From: Bradyrhizobium sp. Arg816
GTDB taxonomy: Bacteria > Pseudomonadota > Alphaproteobacteria > Rhizobiales > Xanthobacteraceae
Length of the DNA stretch: 64,000 nt
Reading direction: 5' to 3'
NCBI RefSeq assembly: GCF_029989365.1
Contig: NZ_JAPRAQ010000013.1
Location: 1-64,000, forward strand
Below are positions 45,543 through 54,414 of this stretch, piece after piece (position 1 is the stretch's first letter; each line of letters begins with the position of its first letter). Below the pieces are notes generated by a model. It worked only from the letters and a program-made list of their open reading frames with translations, did no database searches and was not told the origin of the DNA. The position numbers and the translations under genes are program-made.

Positions 45543-47033
45543 ATGGTCAGCCCCAAGCATGTCTGCGTGATCGGCGCCGGCGTCTCCGGCCTCGCCGCCG
45601 CAAAGGCGTTTTCCAGCCACGGCCACCGCGTCACCATCGTCGAGCGCAGTGCCGATCTCGGCGGCGTCTGGGAGCCGGCGCGCTCCTATCCTGACGTCCA
45701 GACCCAGAGCCCGAAGGAACTCTACCGCTACACCGATCGCGCCATGCCGGACAGTTATCCGGAATGGCCCACCGGGCCGCAGGTCCATGCCTATCTCTGC
45801 GACTATGCGAAAAACTTTGGCCTCGACCACATGCTGCGCCTCAACACTGGGGTCGCGGGCATGGCGCGCCGCGCCGACGGCAAACCGGGCTGGACGCTCG
45901 CGTTGTCGAACAAGAACGGCACGACGAATGAAGATTTCGATTTCGTCGCGGTCTGCACCGGGCAGTTCAACGAGCCGCGCGAGCTGCATTGCCCGGGCGA
46001 GGACGGCTTTCTGGCGCAGGGTGGCCAGATCCTGCACTCGTCGACATACAGCGATCCGACGCTGGCGAAAGGACGCCGCGTCGTCGTGCTCGGCGGCTCG
46101 AAGTCCGCGACCGACATCGCGGTGAACGCGGTGAAATCGGGCGCGCGCGAGGTCACCATCGTGATGCGCGAGCCGGTGTGGCGCATTCCGTATTTCATCG
46201 GCGGGCTCGTGAACTTCAAGCGCATCCTCTACATCCGCGCGCAGGAGGAGATGTTTCCGGGCTGGGGCGCGAGCTCCATGGCACGGCTCGCGCACCGCAT
46301 CGCCGCGCCGCTGATCTGGGCGAACTGGCGCGGACTGGAGAGCCTGTTGAAGGCACAGCTCAAGCTGAACCGGTGCAAGATGGTGCCGAAGGAGCGGATC
46401 GAGGACGGCGTCAACTGCTCGGTGCCGATCGCAACGCCGGGCTTTTACCCGATGGTCGCCGACGGCCGCATCAAGGCGGTGTTCGGCAGCTTCGATCACT
46501 ATGAAGGCGACGGCATCGTGATGAGCGGTGGCGAGCGCGTCGCGGCCGACGTCGCCGTGCTCGCGATCGGCTACAAGCTCGGCGTGCCGTTCCTGCCCGC
46601 GGCCTATCGGCAGAAACTTGTCGATGCGGATGGGCAGTACCGGCTCTACCGCCTGATCGCCAACCCTGATCTGCCGGAGATGGGCTTCGTCGGCTTCAAC
46701 TCGTCGTTCTGCACCGTGCTCTGCGCCGATCTCGCGGCAAACTGGCTGGTGCGCTATGCCGACGGCCAGCTCGCGAACCAGCCGACGGCACAAGCGATGC
46801 GCGACAATGTCGAGATGATGCTGCACTTCAAGCGCGTCGAACGGCCGGCTGCCGGCGTCTATGGCGGCCTCTGCGTCGCGCCTTATCACTACCGCCATTT
46901 CGACGAGCTCATGGCCGATATCGGCGCCAGGAACCAGAAGCGCGGCGGGCTTGCGGGGCACTTCCAGCCGCCGGATGCGGGTGCCTATGCGAAATTCCTG
47001 GCGACGGCGCCGGAGTACCGGGCCACAGCGTAA
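45543..47033 (+). CDS. Flavin-containing monooxygenase (FMO/BVMO-like)
   Basis: 496 residues from the ATG at 45543, with GCGAGGA upstream. FAD motif CVIGAGVSGLAAAKAFSSHG is at about 8-27. VWEPARSYPDVQTQSPKELY shows the region after FAD where FMO enzymes have their identifying sequence. The second, NADPH-binding Rossmann motif RRVVVLGGSKSATDIA is at about 178-195. The C-terminal part (FVGFNSSFCTVLCADLAANW) is usual for the family. It oxygenates a nucleophilic heteroatom or ketone; substrate unknown. Confidence 0.88.
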   Translation: MVSPKHVCVIGAGVSGLAAAKAFSSHGHRVTIVERSADLGGVWEPARSYPDVQTQSPKELYRYTDRAMPDSYPEWPTGPQVHAYLCDYAKNFGLDHMLRLNTGVAGMARRADGKPGWTLALSNKNGTTNEDFDFVAVCTGQFNEPRELHCPGEDGFLAQGGQILHSSTYSDPTLAKGRRVVVLGGSKSATDIAVNAVKSGAREVTIVMREPVWRIPYFIGGLVNFKRILYIRAQEEMFPGWGASSMARLAHRIAAPLIWANWRGLESLLKAQLKLNRCKMVPKERIEDGVNCSVPIATPGFYPMVADGRIKAVFGSFDHYEGDGIVMSGGERVAADVAVLAIGYKLGVPFLPAAYRQKLVDADGQYRLYRLIANPDLPEMGFVGFNSSFCTVLCADLAANWLVRYADGQLANQPTAQAMRDNVEMMLHFKRVERPAAGVYGGLCVAPYHYRHFDELMADIGARNQKRGGLAGHFQPPDAGAYAKFLATAPEYRATA

Positions 47034-47135
47034 GGTCGGAGAACCCGGGCTGGGCGCGATTTGCAACTCGCCAGTCCGCGCGTTTGATGTTTACGATCCC
47101 GTGACCGACGAATCTCCGGCACATGGGAACCCGCC

Positions 47136-48209
47136 ATGGGACGACGATGTCACGCCGCCACAGCCCTGGCGGTGCTTGGGCTGATCCTCACGACGTTCAC
47201 GGTCAGCCAGGCACAAACGCTTAACGCAAAGCAATCCGAGGCGCTCGCCACCTACGATCGCGCGCTCGGCGATTTCAAATCCATCCTTGCCAAGCGGCGC
47301 CGACAGATCGAGGCGAAGGAGCCGTTGCCGAACCTGCCGGGACAGGCGCTCTATCTGGCACGCGTCGCTGTCATCAGTGCTTACAAGGATCTCACCGACG
47401 CCATGCCGTCGCGAATCGGCAAGCCCAACAAGTTCGAGATACCACCGGCCTATTTCGACGCCGACATCGAGCCGCTGATCGACGAATATTCAAAGCTGTT
47501 CGACGTCATGGAGGCGCCGCCGGCCGGCGCGCAGAACTCGGCGACGCCGTTCAAGGACGTCGTCGATCTCGCCACAGCGATCGCGCGCGCCAAGGGGCTT
47601 GCAGCGGCTCACGCCGAGGCTGCGGGCCGCATCAGCCTCGGGCTGTTCTTTGCGGAGACCAATGGCAAGCAGAATGTCCGCAACGGGCGTTCGAACACCT
47701 ATATGGGCAGCTTCCAGACCGGCCCGTCCGAGGACCGCAACGGCCGCAGGAAATGGGAGGCCATCAAGGGCGACATCGTGGCGGCCAACCCCGAGCTCAG
47801 CGCGCGCGATGACAAGGAAGAGGCACGCGCCCGCGGCACGGACTATCGCTTCAACCACTGGACCAACGTGCGCGACGGCCTGATGAACGCACATGCGGAG
47901 GTCTTCCGGGAGATTCCGGGAATCGTGAAGACGCTTCCCGACCCGATCGACCAGATGAAGCTGTTCGAACTGATCCAGATCGTGCCGACCCCGACGCGGT
48001 CCGCGCTCAAATCAGGCGATCTGCTGAACTACAGGGTGTCCAGCCCGACCATCATGAAGCACCTGCGCAACAACAGCATCTTCGCGTTCGGACAGGCCGA
48101 CCGGGCGCGGACCTCGGCCAGCTTCCGCGAGATTCTCGGTGCGATGTGGCTGTTCAACCGGAAGTTCGAGCGCGCGATGGTGAAATATTCGGAGCTGAAG
48201 ATACGCTGA
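47136..48209 (+). CDS. Secreted protein of unknown function
   Basis: 357 residues. A signal peptide (about 5-26, CHAATALAVLGLILTTFTVSQA) is followed by a largely helical protein. Segments SLGLFFAETNGKQN and NTYMGSFQTGPSEDRNGRRKWEAIK are striking and could be an active or binding region, but I do not recognise the family. It is monocistronic between convergent and unrelated genes. Confidence 0.65.
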   Translation: MGRRCHAATALAVLGLILTTFTVSQAQTLNAKQSEALATYDRALGDFKSILAKRRRQIEAKEPLPNLPGQALYLARVAVISAYKDLTDAMPSRIGKPNKFEIPPAYFDADIEPLIDEYSKLFDVMEAPPAGAQNSATPFKDVVDLATAIARAKGLAAAHAEAAGRISLGLFFAETNGKQNVRNGRSNTYMGSFQTGPSEDRNGRRKWEAIKGDIVAANPELSARDDKEEARARGTDYRFNHWTNVRDGLMNAHAEVFREIPGIVKTLPDPIDQMKLFELIQIVPTPTRSALKSGDLLNYRVSSPTIMKHLRNNSIFAFGQADRARTSASFREILGAMWLFNRKFERAMVKYSELKIR

Positions 48210-48289
48210 GGGATCGGTTGTCGCCGTCCTGGACACTGCAGGCTGTCACGCCCATACCTCCGCGCCCCGCGGCACGCAGAGAGAACGGC

Positions 48290-49633
48290 TTAGTTTTCCG
48301 CCTTGTAGCCGTCCGTCAGCGTCTTCAGGAACGCGATGATGTCGGCTTCGTCCTGCTCCGTCATCGCCGGCTTGTCGCCGGGGTGGCGATCGAAGGGAGG
48401 ATCGGTGACGTCGACATTGGCATGATATTTTTGCGGCAGGTCGTCGTATTTCCGCACCGTGCCGTCGGCGGCGCGCGGAAAGACCTTTTCCGGATTGGTG
48501 TCGCGGAAATTGTAGAAGTCCAGCACCTGCTCGAGGGTGCTGAAGACGCCGTTGTGGAAGAAGGCGTGGCGCGTCGCCGTGTTGCGTAGCGTCGGCGTCA
48601 GGAACATGCCGCAATATTGCATCTGCTCGGGAATGTCGGTGCGCTGCGGGCCGCAGACGCCGAGATCGAAATGATTAGGATCGCGATTGCCGGCGAGCGC
48701 TGCATTGCGTGGGGCGCCGAGCGCCTCGTATTGGTGATCGGTGAACAGCGGCGGCAGGCCGTCGCGCGTCGGCGCCGAGGTGTGACAGCCGGCGCAATTG
48801 GCCTTGTCAGGGTCGTTGAACATCTGCAGGCCGCGCAGCTCGCTTTCGGACAGTCGCGCCTTGCCCTCGAGCCAGTGGTCGTACTTGCTGGTGTAGGGAT
48901 GGAAGCTGACTTCCTCCACCTGATAGCGCGCCACCGCGAACATCGCCTCCGCGATCAGGAGCCGCTGATTTCTGAGCACGCCGGCGCCGAACAGCTCGAC
49001 GAAGCGATTGGCGTAAGGCGCACGGCGCAGCTTGTCCGCGATGATCTCGGCACTGCCGCCGTCCATCTCGTTGGGGTCGAGCAGCGGGAACAGCGCCTGG
49101 TCCTGGAGCGTGTCGGCGCGGCCGTCCCAGAACAGACCGCCTTGCGGCACGATGTTCGCCGACGCGCCGCTGCCGCCGGCCGTCTTCGTCGTGCGCGCGG
49201 CCTGCTGGCCGATCGCAGCCATCTGCGCGAGGTCGATGACGTTGTCGTCGTCGCCCTTGTCGGGGCCGATGCTGAAATTCGGATGGCGATCGAGATAGGT
49301 CAGCGACGGCACCGCGCGTGCGCCTTGCCGCGACAGGGCGGCGCCGCCGAGCATCACCGGTCCGTCGTTGGGCGGACCGTAGGCGTGATCCGGGCTGTGG
49401 CAGGACGCGCAGGACAGCGCGCCGGACGACGACAGCGACGCGTCGTAGAAGATCTCCTTGCCGAGCTGCGCCATCGCGGACAACGGCGCGACGGGCGGAC
49501 GCATGAGACGAACCGAATTCGGGTTCGCGCCGAGCTGGTTCGTCTCCGCAAGTCCTTGCGTCCCGGCCGCAAAGACGGCGCCGGCCAGACAAAGCAGGCC
49601 GGCGCCGAGGAGCCACATGGTGCGGCTGTTCAT
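48290..49633 (-). CDS. Di-haem cytochrome c peroxidase (MauG/CcpA family)
   Basis: 447 residues from the ATG at 49633 (TTG at 49636 is an alternative). A signal peptide covers about residues 1-23. Two haem c motifs, CASCH (about 75-79) and CAGCH (about 280-284), define the family. Other marks: LGKEIFYDASLSSSGALSC before the first and TPTLRNTATRHAFFHNGVFSTLEQVLDFYN after the second. It is a periplasmic enzyme that reduces peroxide or oxidises a protein partner. Adjacent (16 bases) to the phosphoesterase gene on the same strand. Confidence 0.9.
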   Translation of the reverse strand: MNSRTMWLLGAGLLCLAGAVFAAGTQGLAETNQLGANPNSVRLMRPPVAPLSAMAQLGKEIFYDASLSSSGALSCASCHSPDHAYGPPNDGPVMLGGAALSRQGARAVPSLTYLDRHPNFSIGPDKGDDDNVIDLAQMAAIGQQAARTTKTAGGSGASANIVPQGGLFWDGRADTLQDQALFPLLDPNEMDGGSAEIIADKLRRAPYANRFVELFGAGVLRNQRLLIAEAMFAVARYQVEEVSFHPYTSKYDHWLEGKARLSESELRGLQMFNDPDKANCAGCHTSAPTRDGLPPLFTDHQYEALGAPRNAALAGNRDPNHFDLGVCGPQRTDIPEQMQYCGMFLTPTLRNTATRHAFFHNGVFSTLEQVLDFYNFRDTNPEKVFPRAADGTVRKYDDLPQKYHANVDVTDPPFDRHPGDKPAMTEQDEADIIAFLKTLTDGYKAEN

Positions 49634-49649
49634 CAAGCGTCCCGTTGGA

Positions 49650-51377
49650 CTAGTGGTGGTGATGCTCGTCCGACGGGCTGGTGATCACCGTGCCGGAGGT
49701 CGGATCGAGGAACAGCGCGTCGGTCCGATAGTCATGGCTGTGATCCTGATCGAAGTCGAACAGGTCCATGATCGAGCCAGAGCTGGCATCGAACGAGCCG
49801 CCACCGATACGCTGGCCGCGCAGCCAGTTGTCCTCGATGAACCGCACCACGGACGCCTGCGAGATGTAGGTGCTGCTCACGTGGTTGGTCCTGGCGTAGG
49901 GCGAGACCACGATGAACGGAATGCGCGTGCCCGGACCGCAGCGGCCGTTCACCGGCTTGCCGACGAGACCCTTCGGTGCCGGCTGCTTCTGCGGGCCGAG
50001 GCCGCACAGGCCCGAACCGTTGACCTGATCGGCGGTCGGGTCATACGAGGCGCTCTTCGGCGCAACGTATTGGTGGTCGTACCAGCCGTCGGAGTCGTCA
50101 TAGGTGATGACGACGGCGGTCTCGCGCCATTCCGGCTGCTTCTGGAGGAAGTTGATCAGCTCGACATTGCCGACCTGCTCGTCGAGCGGATCGGAGTTGC
50201 CGGCGTGACCGTCCTGGTAGGCCGACATCTTGATGTAGGAGACGGCCGGGAAATTGCCGGCCTTCACGGCGGCGTAGAAGTCCTCGATATCGTAGCCGTG
50301 GTTGGCGGGATCGACCTTGCCGTCCATCGCGTAAGTGTGGCCGACGGCATGCACCGAGCTCGGCCGCGCATGGGTCGGGTTCGCGGTCGACTTGTAGTAC
50401 TGGAACCAGGCGTGGTGCGGAATGTAGTCCACGATGGTGCCGTTGACGTTGCTGGAGAAGGTGCTGCGGCCGCAGCCGGTGGTGCCGTTGGCGTTCTTGA
50501 GCGTCAGGTCGAAGCCGCCCATGAAGCTGCCCCAGCTGATGTGCTCGGCATTGAGCAGGTCACCGATGTTCTTGCCGTCCATCAGGATGGTGCTGGTCGT
50601 GCTCGAGCAGGGATCGTTGCCCGGATCGGTGTCGCCGATCAGCGTCAGGCCGCCCTGGCCGTCGGGAACGGTCTGCGTCGACACGCCGACAACGTTCTGC
50701 ACGCCGTTGGTCTGGCCGGAGATCACCTCGAGCATGCCCGGCGTCGACGGACCGAAGGTGTCGGTCCAGGCATTGTCGCTCATGGCGAAGTGCTGGGCGT
50801 AATTCCAGAAGGCGGTGGTGGTGTTGCCGTCGAAATAGCCCATCACCTGACCGTTGGTGCCGAACGCACCGGCGCCGCCGGCTGTGCCGCGGCCGGTGAA
50901 TTTCGGAAACAGGTCTTCCTTGCCGTTGTCCACGGCCTGCTGCTCGGGCGTGTAGGCGTGGTTCTGCGAGCGCGTGTTGGCCTGGGTGCGGTCGAGGCGG
51001 AACGGGTCCGTCGCGCCGGTGCCGTTGGCCGCGCTGTCGTTCGGATTGCTCACGAGCAAATGCGCGTTGGCGAGATTATTGACCTTCGGCGTATGCGGCT
51101 TCGGCACGAAGGGGATCGAGCCTGACGGATTGGCCGCGTTCGGATAGGTCGCGAAGTAATGATCGAACGAACGGTTCTCGTTGAAGATGATCACGAGATG
51201 CTTGATCGGCGTCTCGGTGTGGATGTCATGCGGATGACGGTGATGATCGCGATCGTTGTCATGATCATGTCCGCGATCGCGGTCACGGCCGAAGTCGTCC
51301 GCGAGGACGGGAAGAGTGCACGCGAGCGCGCTCGCGGCCGCGAAAATCGCAGCCGTCGTCAGAAGTCTCGATTTCAT
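49650..51377 (-). CDS. Secreted phosphoesterase (acid phosphatase/phospholipase C type, PF04185)
   Basis: 575 residues from the ATG at 51377. A signal peptide (about 1-26, LLTTAAIFAAASALACTLPVLA-D) is followed by a His/Asp/Arg-rich spacer (28-53), the family motif IIFNENRSFDHYFATYP at about 63-80, and VSPYARTNHVSSTYISQASVVRFIEDNW near the C-terminus. It is a phospholipase C or acid-phosphatase-like enzyme of the periplasm. The start and end carry many His (RDRGHDHDNDRDHHRH; HEHHHH end), which could bind metal. It diverges from the propeller gene (267-base gap). Confidence 0.88.
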   Translation of the reverse strand: MKSRLLTTAAIFAAASALACTLPVLADDFGRDRDRGHDHDNDRDHHRHPHDIHTETPIKHLVIIFNENRSFDHYFATYPNAANPSGSIPFVPKPHTPKVNNLANAHLLVSNPNDSAANGTGATDPFRLDRTQANTRSQNHAYTPEQQAVDNGKEDLFPKFTGRGTAGGAGAFGTNGQVMGYFDGNTTTAFWNYAQHFAMSDNAWTDTFGPSTPGMLEVISGQTNGVQNVVGVSTQTVPDGQGGLTLIGDTDPGNDPCSSTTSTILMDGKNIGDLLNAEHISWGSFMGGFDLTLKNANGTTGCGRSTFSSNVNGTIVDYIPHHAWFQYYKSTANPTHARPSSVHAVGHTYAMDGKVDPANHGYDIEDFYAAVKAGNFPAVSYIKMSAYQDGHAGNSDPLDEQVGNVELINFLQKQPEWRETAVVITYDDSDGWYDHQYVAPKSASYDPTADQVNGSGLCGLGPQKQPAPKGLVGKPVNGRCGPGTRIPFIVVSPYARTNHVSSTYISQASVVRFIEDNWLRGQRIGGGSFDASSGSIMDLFDFDQDHSHDYRTDALFLDPTSGTVITSPSDEHHHH

Positions 51378-51644
51378 TTTTTTGACGCCCCGGAAATGAG
51401 GATGTTTACGATCAGAAATATTTCTAGACAGCTGGGGTGACAGAGCTGTGTCAGTTTGACGCACGAGACACTTTGCGCACTGGTCGGCGCATAATTTTTT
51501 AAGCGGGCGCGTGCTTCACGCCGCCGGGTCACGTCATGCCGTTTTATTCCCCGAGCGCAGGCAAAAATGATCGCGCCCAGATTGTTGCGCGATACGCCCG
51601 GTTGCATTTAGCTTTGCCGGAAGAACATAACTTTCGGGGGAAAC

Positions 51645-52820
51645 ATGAAAGCCGCATTTGGCAGGCGCACGCGCCTTGCCGCGTCAGCCCTTGTAGCGAC
51701 CTCGATGATCGGCGTTGCCAATTTCGCTGCTCATGCCGAGATCGTCGTCACCGCCAATGACGGCGAGATGGCGCTGGAAAATGGCGTTGCCGTGGTCCGC
51801 AAGCAGCCGCTGCCGGACACCGTCAGCGTCATCGATCTCACCGACGGCACGCTGAAACTGCTTGGCGAGGTGCCGGCTCCCGCCAGCGTCGTCGGCCCGC
51901 CGCCGAGCGTGGCGGTCGCATCCGATGGCGCGTACGCGCTGGTGACGGGCGCCAGGAAGATTGATCCGGCGGATGCGACCAAGACGGTGCCCGATGACAA
52001 GCTCTCCGTCATCGACCTCAAATCCTCGCCGCCAAAGGTGCTCGCGACGCTTCAGGCCGGCGCCGGCGCGGCCGGCGTCTCGATCAATCGTGCAGGCACG
52101 CTGGCACTGGTTGCGAACCGCAGCGAAGGCACGGTCTCGGTCTTCACGATCAGCGGCAGCACGCTGACGCCATCAGGCAAGATCCAGCTTGGCGACGCCA
52201 AATCAGGCCCGAGCCACGCCGTCTTCTCCCGTGACGGCGCGACCGCGCTGGTCACCCGTGACGGCGACAGCAAGATCTCACTTCTCACCGTGGACGGGAC
52301 CAAGGTCGAATACACCAAGCGCGACCTCTCCGCCGGCATCCGCCCCTACGACATCGACCTCACCGGCAGCGCGGTGGCCGTCGTCGGCAATGTCGGCGCC
52401 AGCAGCGGCGACAGTGACACGATCAGCCTGATCGACATGAACGCCAAGCCGGTCCGCGTCGTCACGACTGTTACCGTCGGACAGACACCGGAGGCCGTGA
52501 AGATGTCGCCGGACGGCAGCCATGTCGCTGTCACCGTCATGAACGGCTCGAACAAGCCATCGGCCTCGCCCTTCTTCAACGATTTCGGGCTGCTGAAAGT
52601 CTACAAGATTTCAGGGACTGACCTCACGCCGGTTGCGGAGGCAAAGATCGGCCATTGGTGCCAGGGCATGGTGTGGTCGAAGGACTCCAAGCATGTCGTG
52701 GCGCAGTGCATGGTCGAGAACGAGCTGATTGCTTTCTCGTTCGACGGCAAGGCGCTGAACAAAATGTCCACGCTGAAGCTGCAGGTCAGCCCCGCAGGCA
52801 TTCGTACCGCGGAGCCGTGA
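51645..52820 (+). CDS. Secreted YncE-like beta-propeller protein
   Basis: 391 residues. A signal peptide (about 1-31, ALVATSMIGVANFAAHA-E) leads to a 7-bladed-type propeller with repeats of the form PDTVSVIDLTDGTLKLLGEV, GTVSVFTISGSTLTPSGKI and AVKMSPDGSHVAVTVMNGS. YncE-like proteins may bind DNA or metal, or act as chaperones in the periplasm. CGGGGGAAAC precedes the ATG. It diverges from the phosphoesterase gene, suggesting shared control. Confidence 0.83.
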   Translation: MKAAFGRRTRLAASALVATSMIGVANFAAHAEIVVTANDGEMALENGVAVVRKQPLPDTVSVIDLTDGTLKLLGEVPAPASVVGPPPSVAVASDGAYALVTGARKIDPADATKTVPDDKLSVIDLKSSPPKVLATLQAGAGAAGVSINRAGTLALVANRSEGTVSVFTISGSTLTPSGKIQLGDAKSGPSHAVFSRDGATALVTRDGDSKISLLTVDGTKVEYTKRDLSAGIRPYDIDLTGSAVAVVGNVGASSGDSDTISLIDMNAKPVRVVTTVTVGQTPEAVKMSPDGSHVAVTVMNGSNKPSASPFFNDFGLLKVYKISGTDLTPVAEAKIGHWCQGMVWSKDSKHVVAQCMVENELIAFSFDGKALNKMSTLKLQVSPAGIRTAEP

Positions 52821-52858
52821 GCCAACCCTAATAGCAGGCGAGGAGCCCCGAGATGCCG

Positions 52859-53374
52859 TCAGAGCCGCTTGGTGAAATGGTAGCGACGAATACCACCGCC
52901 TAGTGTCTTGTTGCTGGCGGCATCGGCGATCTCTTCGCGCTCGTTCTCGTATCCCGCGCGTCGATACAGCTCCAGCGCATCCTGCTGAAGCTCGGACGTG
53001 CTTAGTTGCAATTCTAGCCGATTGCGGCGGCGGCACTCCTCTTCTGCGAACGCCAGCATCTTTCGCGCGATACCCCGGCGCCGCGCGCCGGGAGCAACGT
53101 ACATGCGCCGTAACTCCATCGCGGACTCGCCGACGGCTTCCAGTCCAAACATGCCGACAATGTCGTCGTCGACGGCGACCCAGAAACCACCGTTGCGAAC
53201 CGCATAATAGTCAGCGAGACGGTCAATCTCTTCCGCGAGGGAACGCGTAATGTATCCCTCAAATGCCTCCGCCAAATGGGCCGGCGCCAATAGACGATTG
53301 ACCCGGACGAACAGCTCGCGCACAGCGGCTGCATCGGCCGGCAAGAAAGCGCGGATCTGAATCTCGCTTGCCAT
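52859..53374 (-). CDS. GNAT N-acetyltransferase
   Basis: 171 residues with typical GNAT marks: IQIRAFLPADAAAVRELF at the start, acetyl-CoA binding RRMYVAPGARRRGIARKMLAFAEEECRRR at about 90-118, and LYRRAGYENEREEI. It probably acetylates a small amine or peptide. It lies 13 bases after the binding-protein gene on the same strand. Confidence 0.87.
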   Translation of the reverse strand: MASEIQIRAFLPADAAAVRELFVRVNRLLAPAHLAEAFEGYITRSLAEEIDRLADYYAVRNGGFWVAVDDDIVGMFGLEAVGESAMELRRMYVAPGARRRGIARKMLAFAEEECRRRNRLELQLSTSELQQDALELYRRAGYENEREEIADAASNKTLGGGIRRYHFTKRL

Positions 53375-53387
53375 GGAGCCGCTGCCG

Positions 53388-54179
53388 CTACTCCGTCCGG
53401 ATCGGCGTGTCCTTCAGGCCGTTGTTGTCATAGGCCTTGCGCAAGGTGCCGTTCGTCGTGGCTTCCGTCATGAACCTGGAAACGAACGTCAGCGCCTGGG
53501 GATGACCGAGCGGGACGGCGACGGCCGTCACCGTTTTCTTGAACGTCTCGTCCAGCACCTTCGTGCCCGGGATCTTCTGCGCCATCTTGTTGAGCTGGTC
53601 GCGCGACAGCGCGAAGGCGTCGATCTCGCCGCTCTTCAGGAGGCCGAAGATCTCGTCATAGGTCTGATAGCCCGTGACTTTCGCATTCTTCAGATGCGCG
53701 ATCGCGCCGCGCATGGTCGTGGTGGCGTTGACGGCCGCGACCTTGATGCCGGGCTGGTCGAGGCTGGCGAAGTTGGTGACGGCTGAGCCGGGCTTGACGA
53801 TGTAGGTGGCATCCGCGACCTCATAGATCGGGCCGAACATCATCTTGGTCTCGCGCTCGGGATCCTTGGGCAGCCAGGTTACGTCCCACGTCCCCTTGCC
53901 GGCTGCGTCGGTGATCTGCCCGGAATTCTGGTGCACGACATATTCGACGGGGACGCCGAGCTGGCCGGCCATCTCCTTGCCGAGGTCGACCGGCACGCCG
54001 GCATAGCCGGCTTCGGTCTTGGTCGACCAGAACGCGCCGCCCGCCGGGCTGATCGCGATCGCGACCCGCAGCTTGCCGGTCGGCGCGATCTCGTCCTTCA
54101 GGCCATCGGCTAGCGCGGGCATGGCGACTGCAGCTGCGAGAACGAGGCCGGCAAGGGCCGCCTGGAGGGACGTGGGCAT
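53388..54179 (-). CDS. Amino-acid ABC transporter binding protein (SBP family 3)
   Basis: 263 residues. A signal peptide (about 1-24, LQAALAGLVLAAAVAMPALA) is followed by SBP_bac_3 marks: GKLRVAIAISPAGGAFW, GYAGVPVDLGKEMAGQLGVPVEYV and the hinge segment WDVTWLPKDPERETKMMFGPIYEVADATYIV. It binds a polar amino acid in the periplasm. No permease or ATPase gene is adjacent, so the rest of the transporter must be elsewhere. Confidence 0.88.
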   Translation of the reverse strand: MPTSLQAALAGLVLAAAVAMPALADGLKDEIAPTGKLRVAIAISPAGGAFWSTKTEAGYAGVPVDLGKEMAGQLGVPVEYVVHQNSGQITDAAGKGTWDVTWLPKDPERETKMMFGPIYEVADATYIVKPGSAVTNFASLDQPGIKVAAVNATTTMRGAIAHLKNAKVTGYQTYDEIFGLLKSGEIDAFALSRDQLNKMAQKIPGTKVLDETFKKTVTAVAVPLGHPQALTFVSRFMTEATTNGTLRKAYDNNGLKDTPIRTE

Positions 54180-54414
54180 GTCATGTTCTCCTCACCTTTT
54201 CTTCTTTCCACGGGCTTCGTTTCCGCTACGCCGGCTTTGACACAATTCTGGTCGATCATGCACCCGGTGAAAAGCGGTTTGCCATGACAAACCTGTCGAA
54301 GGCCACTGCGCCGTTTGCAGTGCGAGGCCGGTGACCGCCATGGCTATGGTGTTCCACGGCCGGGCATTTGTTGGTAGCCTGCTACACCGACAGACAATAA
54401 TCGGGGGCCACCGA

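Noticed and set aside
45459..47066. 535-residue open frame antisense to the flavin monooxygenase
   Set aside because: Shadow frame of a gene with clear FAD and NADPH motifs.
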